A stretch of 64,000 nt of DNA from Plasmopara viticola (lineage: Eukaryota; Oomycota; Peronosporomycetes; Peronosporales; Peronosporaceae), in contig MBPM02000037.1 in NCBI GenBank assembly GCA_001695595.3, positions 248,001-312,000 of the forward strand. The letters are read 5' to 3'. The notes below the pieces were generated by a model. That model was not told the DNA's origin, ran no database searches, and saw only the letters and a program-made list of their open reading frames with translations. Position numbers and translations under genes: made by a program. The first letter of the stretch is position 1, and every line of letters begins with the position of its first letter. Positions 14,301 through 25,422 of the stretch are shown here, piece after piece.

Positions 14301-14486
14301 AATATAATTTGAGCTACAGCACGGAACCACCGAACTGTTGCTATTATATATAGTCGATGACGCTGTAGCGTAGTCTGAACGTCTCCCTTTGAATGGTTCA
14401 AACAACCCCTAGTCCGAATTACGCTAGTTTTTAAGATAAATCCTTGCTAAAATCCATAATAATAAGGTACTACGTCGGAAATTCGT
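11358..14486. other. Intergenic region with one dispersed repeat
   Basis: About 3.1 kb of AT-rich DNA without a recognisable gene. It holds a GC-richer dispersed repeat ending in an ATTAC array (13381-13541), described separately. Two short stretches near 14.0 and 14.37 kb recall tRNA internal promoter boxes, but no tRNA fold could be drawn. Confidence 0.5.
13381..13541 (+). repeat. Dispersed repeat copy A, ending in an ATTAC pentamer array
   Basis: About 140 bp ending in four to five ATTAC units. It is closely similar (roughly nine in ten bases by eye) to the reverse complement of 42852-43012. Both copies end at the same point in a pentameric run (ATTAC here, the ACAAT type in the other). 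A shared body with a variable short-repeat tail suggests the 3' end of a non-LTR retrotransposon. The encoded strand gives similar peptides in both copies, with the shared string HMRTPLYAVD or RMRTPLYAVD. Confidence 0.6.
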
Positions 14487-17400
14487 ATGGAGGAAACGTT
14501 TGCGGGCCAGCACCTCTTCATTACAGGTGGCACAGGCTTCTTAGCCAAGGTACTTGCAGCTTTCCTCTACACGTAAGCGCCAAGTATTTACTAAAAGCAC
14601 TGCGTCAATCCTTGATGTATTAAACAGACTGTGATCGAGAAGCTTCTGCGATGCACGCCAAACATCGCCAAAGTATTAAATCGCTTTCTAGCGACATCAG
14701 TTTATTTCAACCAATCATATTGCCTCTGATGTGCCCCCCTTGTAGATATTTGTATTGATTCGCCCTCGCAAGGGCATCACGCCAGCTGAGCGTCTCCAGA
14801 AGGAGATTATCGACAGTCGCGTCTTTGATCGCTTACGAGCGGAGCGACTTGATGCTTTTGACGCTTTTGCACACGAAAAACTGCACGCGATTGCGGGTGA
14901 CATCACGACGCCCGACTTGGGCCTCACTCCTGACGATGCGCTACTATTGCAAGCTTGTGTGCAAATCTCGATTCACTCGGCAGCAACGGTACAATTCAAC
15001 GACCCGCTTGAAGTGGCTGTGGAAATGAATTGTTTGGGAGCTTTGCATGTTGCGAAGTTTGCGCAAAGTTGTGCTCAGAATCGTTGTCATTTGCACGTGT
15101 CGACGGCTTATGTAAACAGCAATCGAAGAGATACGACGATTGCTGAAAAATTGTACCCTTTGGATTTTGATGCACACGACGCACTGGAAGCCGTGACGAC
15201 TGCGTCGCCAAGTGAATTGGAACGATTACGGGTAAATCTCATGGGGACCTATCCTAACACATATACTTTGACCAAGTCGATGACAGAGCATTTGTTGGTC
15301 CGAGAAGTTGCCCCCGACTTTCCGCTGATAATTTACCGTCCAACTATTATTGGTGCGAGCTGGAAAGAGCCAATGCCTGGCTGGGTGGATCAAATTGCTG
15401 CGGCCGGTGCGATCTTCTTGGCTGCTGGTATGGGCGTCCTTACCATGCTACCAGGAGACCCACGAAACGTTGCTGACATTGTGCCCGTGGATCTCGCGGT
15501 AAACAGCATTCTTCTTTCTATCTGTGCCAAACTTCATGAATTCGAAAGCTTGCAAGTATCACAAAACCTACCTAACTCAAAAGTCCAAAATGGCACGCTT
15601 AATACACCCATGGTGGTACATTGTGGTACATCGGATCCTCGACAAAATCCGCTGCGTTGGCGTGTACCTTGTGTGCTAGTACCAGAGTATTTCCGCAAGA
15701 ATCCGCCAGCGCGTGGAATTTTTCCGGCCAAATTTGCCATGATTCCAACTCATCAAAGCTTCCAAATTCAGTGGTTTCTGAAGTATGCACTGCCATCGTC
15801 CGTATACTCGACTGTGGCTAATAAAAGCGGTCATCCAGCGCATATTAAGAACGCTGCGAGATTGTGGCAGCTCACGTGGCGCGCGCGGAATCTTGTCGAG
15901 CTGTTTAAACCGTTTACTGAGAACCAGTGGATTTTTACTGCTGACGTTGCCGAAAAAACACTAAAATCCTGGGCAACTCCAGAGTTCTGGATCGATTCCC
16001 ACGAAATTGCGTGGGAACGCTACGTGTTAAATTACTGCGTTGGCCTCAAAAAGTTTATGCTATCTGAGGATGTAATCGACGTTGATATCGAAGGTGTCAA
16101 AGAGACCAAGCTTGCACTAAGTACGGGACGTATTTTAGAATGGGACTCGGATCACCACGCGATTTCGTTCCCTGGTCTTCTTTCCGACGTAGCTTGGGCT
16201 TACACATCCAGCCGTAAGCCTGGATACACCAAGTCGGGTCTCCTAGGTCGTGTCATGGGCCTCACTGGATGGAAAGAAGGCATGAATCACGAAGCTTCAC
16301 ACGTCCCTCGGCCTCATGTTGAGTCCGTCGGTGGCTTACGCAATGCTGTCCTTGAGTCCAATGTCGTTCGCGCAGCTATTAAAGAACGCGCGGAGGCTTT
16401 CGGGATGGACATGGACGACGTGGAGCGTCAAGCTGCTAGCATTCTAAATACGATGGCGGCACAAGTAGACTATAAAACAGTGCGAAAGTTTGGATGGTTA
16501 CTACGAAAGGTATGCCGCAACATGTACGACCAGATTCACGTGGATGAGACGGGACTTACACGCATTCGCGATCTACTTGCTGAGCGACGGGGGAGTGTTG
16601 TCTTGGTACCTACCCATCGCTCTTATGTCGATTTTCTGCTCATGAGCTACGTATTTTTTGCCTACAACATTCCTGTTCCCTACGTCGCAGCTGGAGAAGA
16701 TTTTCTCAACATGGGCAGTCTTACGCAACTACTTCGCGAGTCTGGTGCATACTTTATTCGTCGATCATTTTCGGACGATCCACTCTACTCTGCTGTCTTT
16801 ACTGCTTACACCCAGTATTTAGTGGCACGAGGACACACAATCGAGTTCTTTATTGAAGGTTCTCGCAGTCGAAGTGGCAAGCAACTCCATCCAAAATTTG
16901 GCATTTTGAAAACTGTTGTGGATTGCTATGTCGCGGATAGAGTCAAGAATGTGAGTTCTGTCATTTCTGCTTTTTGATATGAGTGTTTCTACCCCTGTAA
17001 CTAATTTCATTCGATTAGCTCTTCATTGTACCGGTGACAATCGACTACGAGAAGCCTTTGGAAGTGCTCCTGCATCAAAACGAGCTTCTAGGCGAAGGAA
17101 AGATTCGAGAGGTACGTTGATGATTGTACGCACGGCAAAGGAGAATTCTTATCTATCGTAACATTGATTCTCAGTCGATCAGTGCTCTGTTCAAGGCCAT
17201 GCCGATTGTCCGGAAGAAATTTGGGTCCATATCAGTCAAGTTTGGTGTCCCTTTGGATGTCAAACAGCACGTGGATGCTGCACTTGCGCGTGCTAAAGAG
17301 CAAGAGATGTTTGTACCCACGTCGACCATCGTTGAAGATTTGGGCTATGCGATTACGGACGCTTTGATTAAAAATGCGACGTGTGCAATGTCACACGTAG

Positions 17401-18502
17401 TGGCGGCTATTTTGCTAGTGTATCGCCAGGGGATCGCAAAGGAAGAACTCGTACGCCAAGCTAATTGGTTGAGACTAGAAATCTTGCGTCGTGGTGGTCG
17501 AGTCGTGGGAACTCAAGGACGTTCGCCCACCATCGTCGTGGACTGCGCACTTGAGCTACTGAGCGAACTCGTCACTAGGCGACGCAAAGATCTCGTTGAG
17601 CCTGCGATCACAAGTGTCAGTTGACTTGATCCGGCTGAATGATTGCTCAAATCTGACGTTTCTATGTATCTTGTGTATCGTAGCGAGAGCAATACCCAAA
17701 CATGATTGGCCTCGGCTACTATCGCAACAAACTCCTGCATTGGTTTCACCTTGAAGGTGTCTTTGCTTGTGCTTATAGTGCTTTGAACGCACTCAATGTT
17801 TCGTCTGGAAACAGCAATCCTCCCACAGATACAAGTCGATCAAAGGAAGCGGGTGTAGATCGTCAAGAATTGTTCGATGGTGCATTGTTCCTGCACAAGA
17901 TGCTCATGATGGAATTTGTTCGTAAAAATGATCCAAAAGCGGACCGTGTACATTTAAATGAGGCACTTGCCCTTTTGGAAGCTCACAATGTGCTTGTTGC
18001 GATGAACTCGTCACCACCGTCTCCACGAGTCAAAGCCGTAGATGGCACGATGTTGTCGCTGCTAAGCACGTTGATCTGGCCATTCATAGACAGCTACTGG
18101 GTTGCCGTTACCAGTCTCTTCGCATTGCGGCCCCAGTGTGAAGTCACGAGTGAGGACCTATTGAAGCGGCTGCAATGGCTAGCCGAAACGATGTACCATG
18201 AGGGCCTCATCTGTTTTTACGAATCGTGTTCACGTGAAACCCTGCAGAACGCCTTGACGTTGCTCGAACGATGGGGTGTTCTCGCCAGCCGCCATCCTCT
18301 AGACAAGCAAATTGACAAGCGCAACGTGATCAATCCAGCAGTGAAGCTTCTAAGCTTGACGCAGCAATATGCGAAGGATGGTGAGCTGAAACAACTTGCT
18401 CTGCGCGTCTCGAACTTTCGCAAGCTACCGCCAGGCGTACAGCTCGCTGCGGCAAACGAGACGGAGGTGTTGGCACGCCTACCGGCGTTGTCTCGCTTAT
18501 AG
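14487..18502 (+). CDS. Fatty acyl-CoA reductase / DHAP-type acyltransferase fusion with peroxisomal C-terminus
   Basis: Six exons (14487-14549, 14628-14672, 14746-16950, 17019-17111, 17175-17615, 17684-18502) give 1,221 aa, with all junctions in phase 0. The N-terminal half is a fatty acyl-CoA reductase (acyl-CoA to fatty alcohol, NADPH). It has the nucleotide loop GGTGFLAK (from residue 14), the next-exon motif EKLLRCTPNI, IRPRKG, the catalytic Y209-x3-K213 and a C-terminal sterile domain (about 380-460). The second half is a GNPAT-type glycerophosphate acyltransferase: H660-x4-D665 in THRSYVD, GAYFIRR, EGSRSRSGK near 740, and VPVTIDYEK at the exon 3-4 join. The last three residues are SRL, a canonical PTS1 peroxisomal signal. 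Together these are the two activities that feed alkyl-DHAP synthase in ether-lipid synthesis. The start ATG at 14487 is chosen because exon 1 supplies the missing Rossmann loop. No breaks are seen. The acyltransferase could prefer glycerol-3-phosphate, but GNPAT-like motifs and PTS1 favour DHAP. Confidence 0.9.
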
Positions 18503-19429
18503 AGAACACGATCGTGATACGATGATGGATTTGTCTTATATTTTTCTGAAAGGTGTACCACCCATTGACAATAAATTTCAAAAATATTGTATATTTCCAA
18601 GGTCATGAACCCTCCCGAAAATCATTAGGATAGTTATGCCCGGACGCGCGGTTATATAGTTTTCTTAAAAAAAGCACGCCCAACATTTTGCTCGCCGTTT
18701 GTGCTCAGCAGATGCACCTCTTCCATGAGAAAATAGCTTAATTATCGCTCATCCTCGATTGAGGTGCCAGCTACAAATACAGACATTGAATTGCTTTCAC
18801 AGTATTCACCCCGTGTTGAGTCGGGTTAGAAAGCTTCCTTATAGTCATGAATAATGAGCTAACCGATGTGCTGGCTACCATCCCTAATAGAATACTTTCT
18901 GTAAGCAATGCAATAAAAGCTGGCTTAAGATTGTGGGCCTAGCGAGGAAGCTCTCAATACTCATAAGCTTGCACCAATTCATCTTACGATGATTGCTCTT
19001 TAACCTCTATCGAGAATCAGTTCGCAACTACGACACTGTTACTTAGACTTGAATAAATCGATGTTTTTTTATTTGATAGCGCGATTCCTGTTAACATATT
19101 CGAAAACCAAATTCATTCTGCTCATTTTTATACCAGGCTGGAATTAGTCCTCAACTGTAGTAGGCCAATAGGCGCGCAGCTTCTACATAAATCCAACGCA
19201 AACTTAGACCCCTTAATATAGTACAGCCTAATACTGACTTCTGATTGGCTCAAATCGCTTGTAGCCCCAATAATTTTTAGCCAGACAAACGTCAAAAATG
19301 AAAATTAACCATCACTTTACAGCAAAATTCAGCAGTTCAGCGAGGCAATAAGGTTTGTATTACGAAAACAGAATACCTTGCGGAGACGCGAAGAGAAATG
19401 GTTTTCTTGCTTGATTGTTCGCACGCCTT
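18503..19429. other. Intergenic, nothing recognised
   Basis: AT-rich spacer between the reductase-acyltransferase gene and the MULE relic. I see no conserved frame, RNA gene or repeat in it. Confidence 0.5.
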
Positions 19430-20300
19430 ACATCATTGCTTAGTCAAATTCTCGAACCCACTGTCGAAACATCGCCCCAGCCACTTGGGAAGCGGCTGCT
19501 CTAAAGGCGGTGACTTGTTATATGGTACAGTTGACATGCTTAAATCCAGAGGGAGATTCCGTGTCGAACCGGTTGGCCGACCACGAGTCTGTGCGTGCAC
19601 AAAATCTCGAAGTTCGGTCCCAGGAACTGCCACATTATTCTCGAGCAGCAACCGTTTGCGTTGATCTGAGAAATTGACATATTCATCAATCCTAATCTGA
19701 ACCCTACACCAGCTTGCGCTGTGTCAACATGCATTGACATGCGTCAACCACCAATGCCGATAATTGACTGACAAGGGTGAGATTTGGCGACGAAATACAT
19801 GGGCGCAAGAGTATCTCATCACAGATTTGAAAATCTATAGAATACAGTTAGCATAGTCCTCGTTGTCGACTATGCTAACTGCAGTCTGGAGATTTTTTTA
19901 AAACAAACCTTGACATTCTGCACCAACAAATCGGTGATGGTACGCTGGTTTGCATTTTGCTGCACAACTACTGCAAGTTGGCCTTTGCAAGCAAGACGGA
20001 CAGTAGAATCCACTGAGAGTAAATCGCCTGTAAGATGAGATGTGTGTCAGAAAGCTACATTAATATGCTCTGCTTGCTTCATATGGCTTACCTGTTGACA
20101 CAGATGCTCCTTTCTGAGGGCGGCATGAGCGCTTTCCACGCGCGATAGCGTGACATGGCCAAAATGCCGCCTGTTGTGGAGAAAGCACTCACAAAATTTA
20201 AACACATGCCATGTATCCTCAATCAAGCACATTGAGGGCGCAGAGAGCTTCTCGCAAGCTGAGTATCGTAGGACCCCAAGGTGGTCGACTCGCAAGCTGA
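19430..20300 (-). pseudogene. Decayed MULE-type transposase, C-terminal part
   Basis: Read on the minus strand, the region carries pieces of a Mutator-like (MULE) transposase spread over several frames with stops and shifts. A piece at about 20100-20225 has the family pattern of an HFG box followed by SRVESAHAALR. A piece at about 19915-20035 reads TGDLLSVDSTVRLACKGQL in the order expected downstream. A piece at about 19560-19610 has the basic RGRPTGS tail motif seen at the end of many MULE/FAR1-like proteins. No complete DDE catalytic core is visible and no terminal inverted repeats were found, so it is a fossil. Confidence 0.55.
19845..19881. repeat. Perfect 14-bp inverted repeat
   Basis: Arms 19845-19858 and 19868-19881 are exact reverse complements around a 9-nt loop. 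It lies inside the MULE relic, in the stretch between its central and C-terminal pieces, so it is probably a secondary structure or a small insertion rather than a transposon end. Confidence 0.6.
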
Positions 20301-20326
20301 GTATCGTAGGACTCCAAGGTGGTCGA
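20251..20326. repeat. Two-copy tandem repeat, 38-bp unit
   Basis: Two adjacent 38-bp copies differ at one base (ACCCC against ACTCC). It lies at the upstream edge of the MULE relic and shows as a repeated peptide in its broken frame. A recent slippage duplication explains it. Confidence 0.8.
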
Positions 20327-21663
20327 TTTTGGTTCCAAGCTTCAATTCCCGCAACAACTCTCCCTTAAGGATTTTACTCGACGTTGCAAGACGTCGAAAG
20401 GAAAGGGCAGCTTGTTGCCAGTATGAAGTACTCTTCAGCACTGTCACCTTCACAAATCATTTGGTGAACGGATTTTAAATTTTAGTGAGTCTTGAGGATG
20501 TTAAGTCCCAAAATTTTCCCACATTGGATAAAAAAATTGACGTTTGTCAACTGAAAGATAAGTCGTGTGTGGTTCGTCTAAGTCAACTTGTCTTCGAAAC
20601 GTCTCGACTTCAACCCAAATCTAAACGAAGCGCTGAAAATGAAAGCTTAGAGAGCAAGCATGAAGTACAGCTATTATGCCCGAAACTACGACCGAACGAT
20701 TGCGTCTTAAGCACGAAACTCTAATGGTATTTACTTTTTCCAAATCGCAATTTCTTTCTCGCAGTGGTGTTTAGCGCACCACGCCCATTTATGTTGTAGT
20801 GCACGATGACCGAGCCGAACTGTAGTACACATGAGACCACTTCTGCTCCACATTACACTCCACAACAAAGCGCCAAGTCTGGCCTTAACGGCCAAGGATT
20901 GCCGGAGTAGGTCGTTCCCGCCTTGCTTTATTTCATCGGTAGCAGCTCCTGCTAGACCAAATTTATGTTTTTGGAATTGCTTTCGATATCGGGCATGGAA
21001 GAAACCGTCAAATTTTCAGGGCGACACTGAAATCTCAGGGCTTTGGAGAAAGAGATGGACTCTCTTCAGTCATGTGACCCGTGACCTTCACAGTCGAAAT
21101 GACCGCTGCAATTCCAGCATGGAATTTCTGTGGTCGGTCCCCTTTGTAGTAAGCTTCAGGCTTAGCCGACCTCTAAAACGCAAAGACTTATGAGTTTGAA
21201 CTTATGACAATGCTTCGAACACTATTAGACGGTGTATGGCCATCCGTCCATGCACATCCGGCACATAGCGCTCCGCGGACATTTTAGGGTTCATCAGGAC
21301 TTATTTTTGAGGGTCGGAGTTGCGAAATTTGTAATGCGTTTCGAGACGCACCACATGAGATTTTAAATGCGTTGGCATCATCTTGGAAAGCCACCTCACG
21401 TTTTTCAGGTTTATAATTGATCCCGCTCATCATGCGCGCGCTCATTTTCGTGACGCTGCAGCTCTTTTTATTAACCTGTTTTAATCTCATCCCACAACTT
21501 TTATCTATGCAAAGACTAAAGCTAATGAGAATAGTGTTGCTGCGAAAAGTTACGAAGTGCTAACGCGTAAGGTAGGAATAGTTTACCCGTCTATGCTTAA
21601 AATTCGGCATTAGAATATTACGTATTATAACTTTACGGGAGTGGTGCTCGCTAATCATATCCA
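20327..21663. other. Intergenic, possible further transposon scraps
   Basis: No gene is recognised. Open frames of 79 and 120 codons on the plus strand (20485-20724, 20831-21193) have no family motif. On the minus strand near 21.1 kb, one frame has a Cys-rich peptide (CWNCSGH) with the flavour of a degenerate gag zinc knuckle, too damaged to assign. Confidence 0.35.
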
Positions 21664-24408
21664 ATGGACTGCACTTCACCGTCGATGCTCATCGGCGCCA
21701 ATTGGCCCAAGGAGATTCTAGATAAACCATGGTCACTAGACAGCAGCACATTATCTCTCTCAGCATCACTCAATGCCCCACAAGCCGACTTCAGCCACTT
21801 GGATCACCGCAATGGCACCCGCAACGTTTACAAGTTCGGTGGCACGTCCGTCGGAACTCCAGCGCGACTTTGCGATCTTGTCCGCATCGTCCGTGAAGAG
21901 CGACAGCGAGTCTTGGCAATTGTAGTATCTGCCATGAACCATACGTCGGATTCTCTGCTTGAAGCTGTGGCGTTTGCAGCCAAGGGTGACGCTGATAGCG
22001 CGTTGCAGGTCGTGGACCAGATACAGACACTGACACTCATGAACGCGCATGAGACACAAAAGATGCTTGAGATAGAGACCACTGAAGACATGACTGAAGT
22101 GATTCTTAGTCATTTTAAACCACTCCGCGAGTTGCTGTACGGAATCTCTTTGCTACAGGAGCAGACAGCGGCGGCAACAGATACGGTGTTATCGTTCGGT
22201 GAACGAATTAGTGCTACAATCGTGGCCAAAATATTAACAAAAGCAGGTGTTGAAGCGTTTTTTCTTGACGCTAGAGACTGGTTAATAACAGACGACACAC
22301 ACGGCTGTGCTAAGGTCTACTTTGACGAGTCAAAGGAGAAGTTGCAGGAATTAGCAAAGCAGTGGATTCCCCACACCTTGCCAGTTATCACGGGTTTTAT
22401 TGGTACTACCCGTAGTGGCCGCACGACGACATTAGGACGCAATGGTTCCGACTATACTGCTACATTGGTTGGCGCATCACTGCAAGCTGACTATGTGCTG
22501 ATTCATACCGACATCTCGGGTGTCATGACAGCAGATCCGCATATTGTAGACCGAGCCACGGCCCTCTCTCATCTAAATCATCATGAAGCTCTAGAGCTGG
22601 CCGTGTACGGAAGTCGCATGTTTCACGCACGCACCATGGTTCCATTGATTAAGGGTGACGTGACAATGTTGATCCGCAATACCACCGACCCGAATGGCCA
22701 CGGCACGTACATTAGTGGCGTTGGGCGCTCTGGCATTCGCGAAACGTGCACGACATCACTAGAAAATTTGGCAATTATTGAAGCTCGAACACGCATCCTG
22801 CAGGATGGCAGCAACGATCCTCACCAAGAGAATATTGGTGCTCGTATCACAAAAGTTCTTGAAGAGCTTAAGATTCCCGTGTGGCTCTCGATCCGTGGGG
22901 CACATGGACAAGCGATAAGTGTCGTAGTACCGCTCAATGCGGCGAAAAGGGCCTCTTCTGCTATCAATGCCGAATTAAAGACCGAAATTGAGTCGCACGA
23001 AGTCGATGCACTGAATTCTGAGTCGCCCGTGACGATGCTCTCGGTCGTCGCTGAAGATTTGTCGAAAATTCCGTACAACCAAACAAAGTTTTTTGGAGCC
23101 CTCGCAGATGCTGGTATTGAGGTCTTGGCTGTCGGACAGGGAACAAGCTCGCGTTCGCTTAGCTGTGTCATACGCGGCAATGATACGAAGGTAGCAGTTC
23201 GTCGTGTGCATGACGCCTTTAACGTCGACTATCTTGTGATCAACGTCGTACTGCTGGGCTGCAACCACATCACATTGGGCGTCGTCCAACAGCTGCAAAA
23301 GCAACAAGAACTCTATCGCTATCAGCACAAGGTTCGCGTCAATATTGTCGGCGTTGGCTTTAGCTCCACCGGCTTTCTGTACAATCCAAAGGGGTTTACA
23401 TTCCAAGAGCTTTTCATGCGTCTAAAAGATTGCAATGGTCCCAAAACAGTCGTATCTCTTTCTTCCAATGCATCCAGTCCGTACGGCGGTGCTCCGTCGT
23501 TAGAGCAGCTGGACGAATTGCAGGATTTGGCCATTCCTATATTAATCGATTGTTCTGGACATGGAAACACGCAAGATCTGTACTCTGCCTGCATTGAGCG
23601 TGGCATCCACGTGGTCGCGTCCAATGCACGCTCAGTCTATCGTCTTCTCCGTACCTCATCCCGGGAGAGTCTCGCGACTGCCCGCTGCGCCAAGACGGGT
23701 CGTACCTTTTTCATGTATTCGTCAACAATTGGCGCCAGTCTTCCTGTGATCGACACACTTGGCAACATTTTGCGTACCGGCGATCGCATTTTAAACATTG
23801 AGACGTCGCTGAGTGGCTCGATGAACTTTGTGACCAATGAAGTGATGAAGGGCAAGAAACTCTCCAAAGCTGTGGGTGAAGTCCTTCGCAAAGGCTACTG
23901 CGAGCGCGACCCTCGCGAGGATTTTACAGGGACGGATATGGTCGCCAAGGTGGTCGTTATAGCGCGTGCTCTTGGCGTGCAAATTGACTCAAGAACGGTC
24001 CAGTTAGAGCCATTGATCCCTCATAGCGTACTTGACACCATCACTTGGTCCGATGGTATCAAAGTCGACGATATTGTGTCCAAACTCGAAGCATACGATG
24101 ACGAATTTCACGAAAGATACTACGTGCCAGCGATGGCAGAGAACAAGCGGCTTCACTACGTCGCATCCATCAATTTGTCCAACTTTCCATCAGTCCAAGC
24201 CAACATTCAGCCCGTCCTCATTAGCGAAGACCATCCCGTCTTTTACACAAAGGACAATGAAATAGCGTTTGGATTCTCTTCAGTACAGTACCCCACCCCA
24301 CTAGTGCTCAAGGGATCCGGCACCGGTGCCGCTGCAAGTGCCACCGGAGTGCTTCGTGACGTCCTCACGATTATCAACTCGCTCAACGGCAAGAACGTCC
24401 TTGTTTAA
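21664..24408 (+). CDS. Bifunctional aspartate kinase / homoserine dehydrogenase
   Basis: A single exon encodes 914 aa, the usual length for ThrA-type fusions. The kinase half begins at KFGGTSVG (K57) and includes GSDYTATLVGA, a TDISGV loop and DPNGHGT, followed by two ACT-like regulatory regions (about 370-520). The dehydrogenase half follows (about 520-914) with SSTIGASLPVI, LSGSMNF and DPREDFTGTDMVAK. It phosphorylates aspartate and reduces aspartate semialdehyde in the pathway to threonine, methionine and isoleucine; ACT domains would give end-product control. Odd point: the dehydrogenase Rossmann loop, GxGxxG in relatives, reads GCNHITLG here, and the usual PNKK reads SNAR. The later Asp/Lys of the catalytic helix remain. 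The kinase function looks intact; dehydrogenase activity is less certain. The first 50 residues are poorly conserved and could be an organelle or disordered leader. Confidence 0.92.
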   Translation: MDCTSPSMLIGANWPKEILDKPWSLDSSTLSLSASLNAPQADFSHLDHRNGTRNVYKFGGTSVGTPARLCDLVRIVREERQRVLAIVVSAMNHTSDSLLEAVAFAAKGDADSALQVVDQIQTLTLMNAHETQKMLEIETTEDMTEVILSHFKPLRELLYGISLLQEQTAAATDTVLSFGERISATIVAKILTKAGVEAFFLDARDWLITDDTHGCAKVYFDESKEKLQELAKQWIPHTLPVITGFIGTTRSGRTTTLGRNGSDYTATLVGASLQADYVLIHTDISGVMTADPHIVDRATALSHLNHHEALELAVYGSRMFHARTMVPLIKGDVTMLIRNTTDPNGHGTYISGVGRSGIRETCTTSLENLAIIEARTRILQDGSNDPHQENIGARITKVLEELKIPVWLSIRGAHGQAISVVVPLNAAKRASSAINAELKTEIESHEVDALNSESPVTMLSVVAEDLSKIPYNQTKFFGALADAGIEVLAVGQGTSSRSLSCVIRGNDTKVAVRRVHDAFNVDYLVINVVLLGCNHITLGVVQQLQKQQELYRYQHKVRVNIVGVGFSSTGFLYNPKGFTFQELFMRLKDCNGPKTVVSLSSNASSPYGGAPSLEQLDELQDLAIPILIDCSGHGNTQDLYSACIERGIHVVASNARSVYRLLRTSSRESLATARCAKTGRTFFMYSSTIGASLPVIDTLGNILRTGDRILNIETSLSGSMNFVTNEVMKGKKLSKAVGEVLRKGYCERDPREDFTGTDMVAKVVVIARALGVQIDSRTVQLEPLIPHSVLDTITWSDGIKVDDIVSKLEAYDDEFHERYYVPAMAENKRLHYVASINLSNFPSVQANIQPVLISEDHPVFYTKDNEIAFGFSSVQYPTPLVLKGSGTGAAASATGVLRDVLTIINSLNGKNVLV

Positions 24409-24721
24409 AGTGAAGTATGACTAGTGTGCTGTTCCAGCTTCATGCTGAAGTTTTGAGTGACGATTCTAAAGGACCGGACCGGACCCTGTTTGCTCCGCGT
24501 AAAACCTAACCCACCTCGTCGTATTTAGCTGGCATATCATACTTAATTAGAACAATGCGTTTGGATTTTGGTATGCTATAATCAAGTTTTTTTTTTTAAT
24601 TTTGTGGGGGTAGGTTTCTGACGTCAATCATAATCAATATCCCACTATATTCTACTTTTCAACTCAAGTGTGCCCAACAAAATGATAGAACCAAAAATTG
24701 TTTAATTCACGATTGAGGATA
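24409..24721. other. Short intergenic spacer
   Basis: About 310 bp downstream of the aspartate kinase gene. It holds a triple GGACC run near 24475 and a poly-T tract near 24590. No gene is seen. Confidence 0.5.
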
Positions 24722-25237
24722 GAGTGGTAGGAAAAGCAGCGGCAGAAGCAGTGGAAACCACTTTGACAGGTGCAACGCCTGGAACGGTAGAAGTCGCAGC
24801 AAAGCGTTTGGCAGTCGATTACTACGAAACGAGACTGCTGGAGTCTCCGTTTCTCAATGCCGAAATGATATTCGCAGTGCTCGAAAAAAGTTCCGGACTC
24901 GTTCCGACGCGCGTGAATAGACTAATCAGGTCGCCGATACTCAGATTCCTAGCTTGACCAGCTTCAGGATCATTCTTTAAAAGTTCTCTGATGGTTTGTG
25001 CGAGCTGCACGCGATCGGCCATTAAGAGAGAAATTGTCGAGTTCGAAACGACAATGGTATTGTGCTTGGCCTTAATCGTGTTGGTCCTTTCACCTGCAGA
25101 GACGTTCACGTCACCTTGCGTAGTGCCACGTTCTTGTTGTCATCTGTAGTCACCATGCCTTTCACTTGGTCGTCTGCTGCTACAAAAGATAAGAGATAGA
25201 CCAGCGCCATCACGGCTGAAGCCAATGACAAGATCAT
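24722..25237 (-). pseudogene. Broken paralogue of the small secreted protein gene at 62158
   Basis: On the minus strand, an ATG at 25235-25237 opens a good signal peptide (MILSLASAVMALVYLLSFVAA). A frameshift near 25140-25150 then moves the reading into the frame that aligns with the intact gene at 62158-62655. Shared features are NTI, the NSTI box, LVQLA against VQLAQTI, the threonine- or serine-rich turn, and IISA.R(S/N)G. The aligned frame ends at two adjacent stops near 24822, after which homologous Ala/Pro-rich sequence continues to about 24722. One frameshift plus two stops make a functional product unlikely, unless the shift is a sequencing error and the protein ends early. The gene lies between the aspartate kinase and kinesin genes. 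Confidence 0.75.
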
Positions 25238-25422
25238 GGTACAAGGCGTTCAAAATGCTGGTTTTGCTACTAGATGTTTGAAAAGACAATGCCTTACAAG
25301 TTTTATGAACGATCATAAATCACGGAAAAGATTGAGAAATTTGTTCATCAAGTTTGCAAGAAATTTCTAAGCTAATTGCACGGTGCGAACTTGACCTCGT
25401 CAAATTCAAATGCGTCACTGAT

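Noticed and set aside
13995..14410. Possible tRNA-like sequences (box A-like TAGCGTAGTCTG, box B-like GGTTCAAAC near 14.37 kb; another near 14.0 kb)
   Set aside because: The boxes are too close together, and no acceptor, D, anticodon and T arms can be drawn.
20831..21193. 120-codon plus-strand frame
   Set aside because: No family pattern; the opposite strand hints at a gag zinc knuckle, so the frame may be a shadow of transposon debris.
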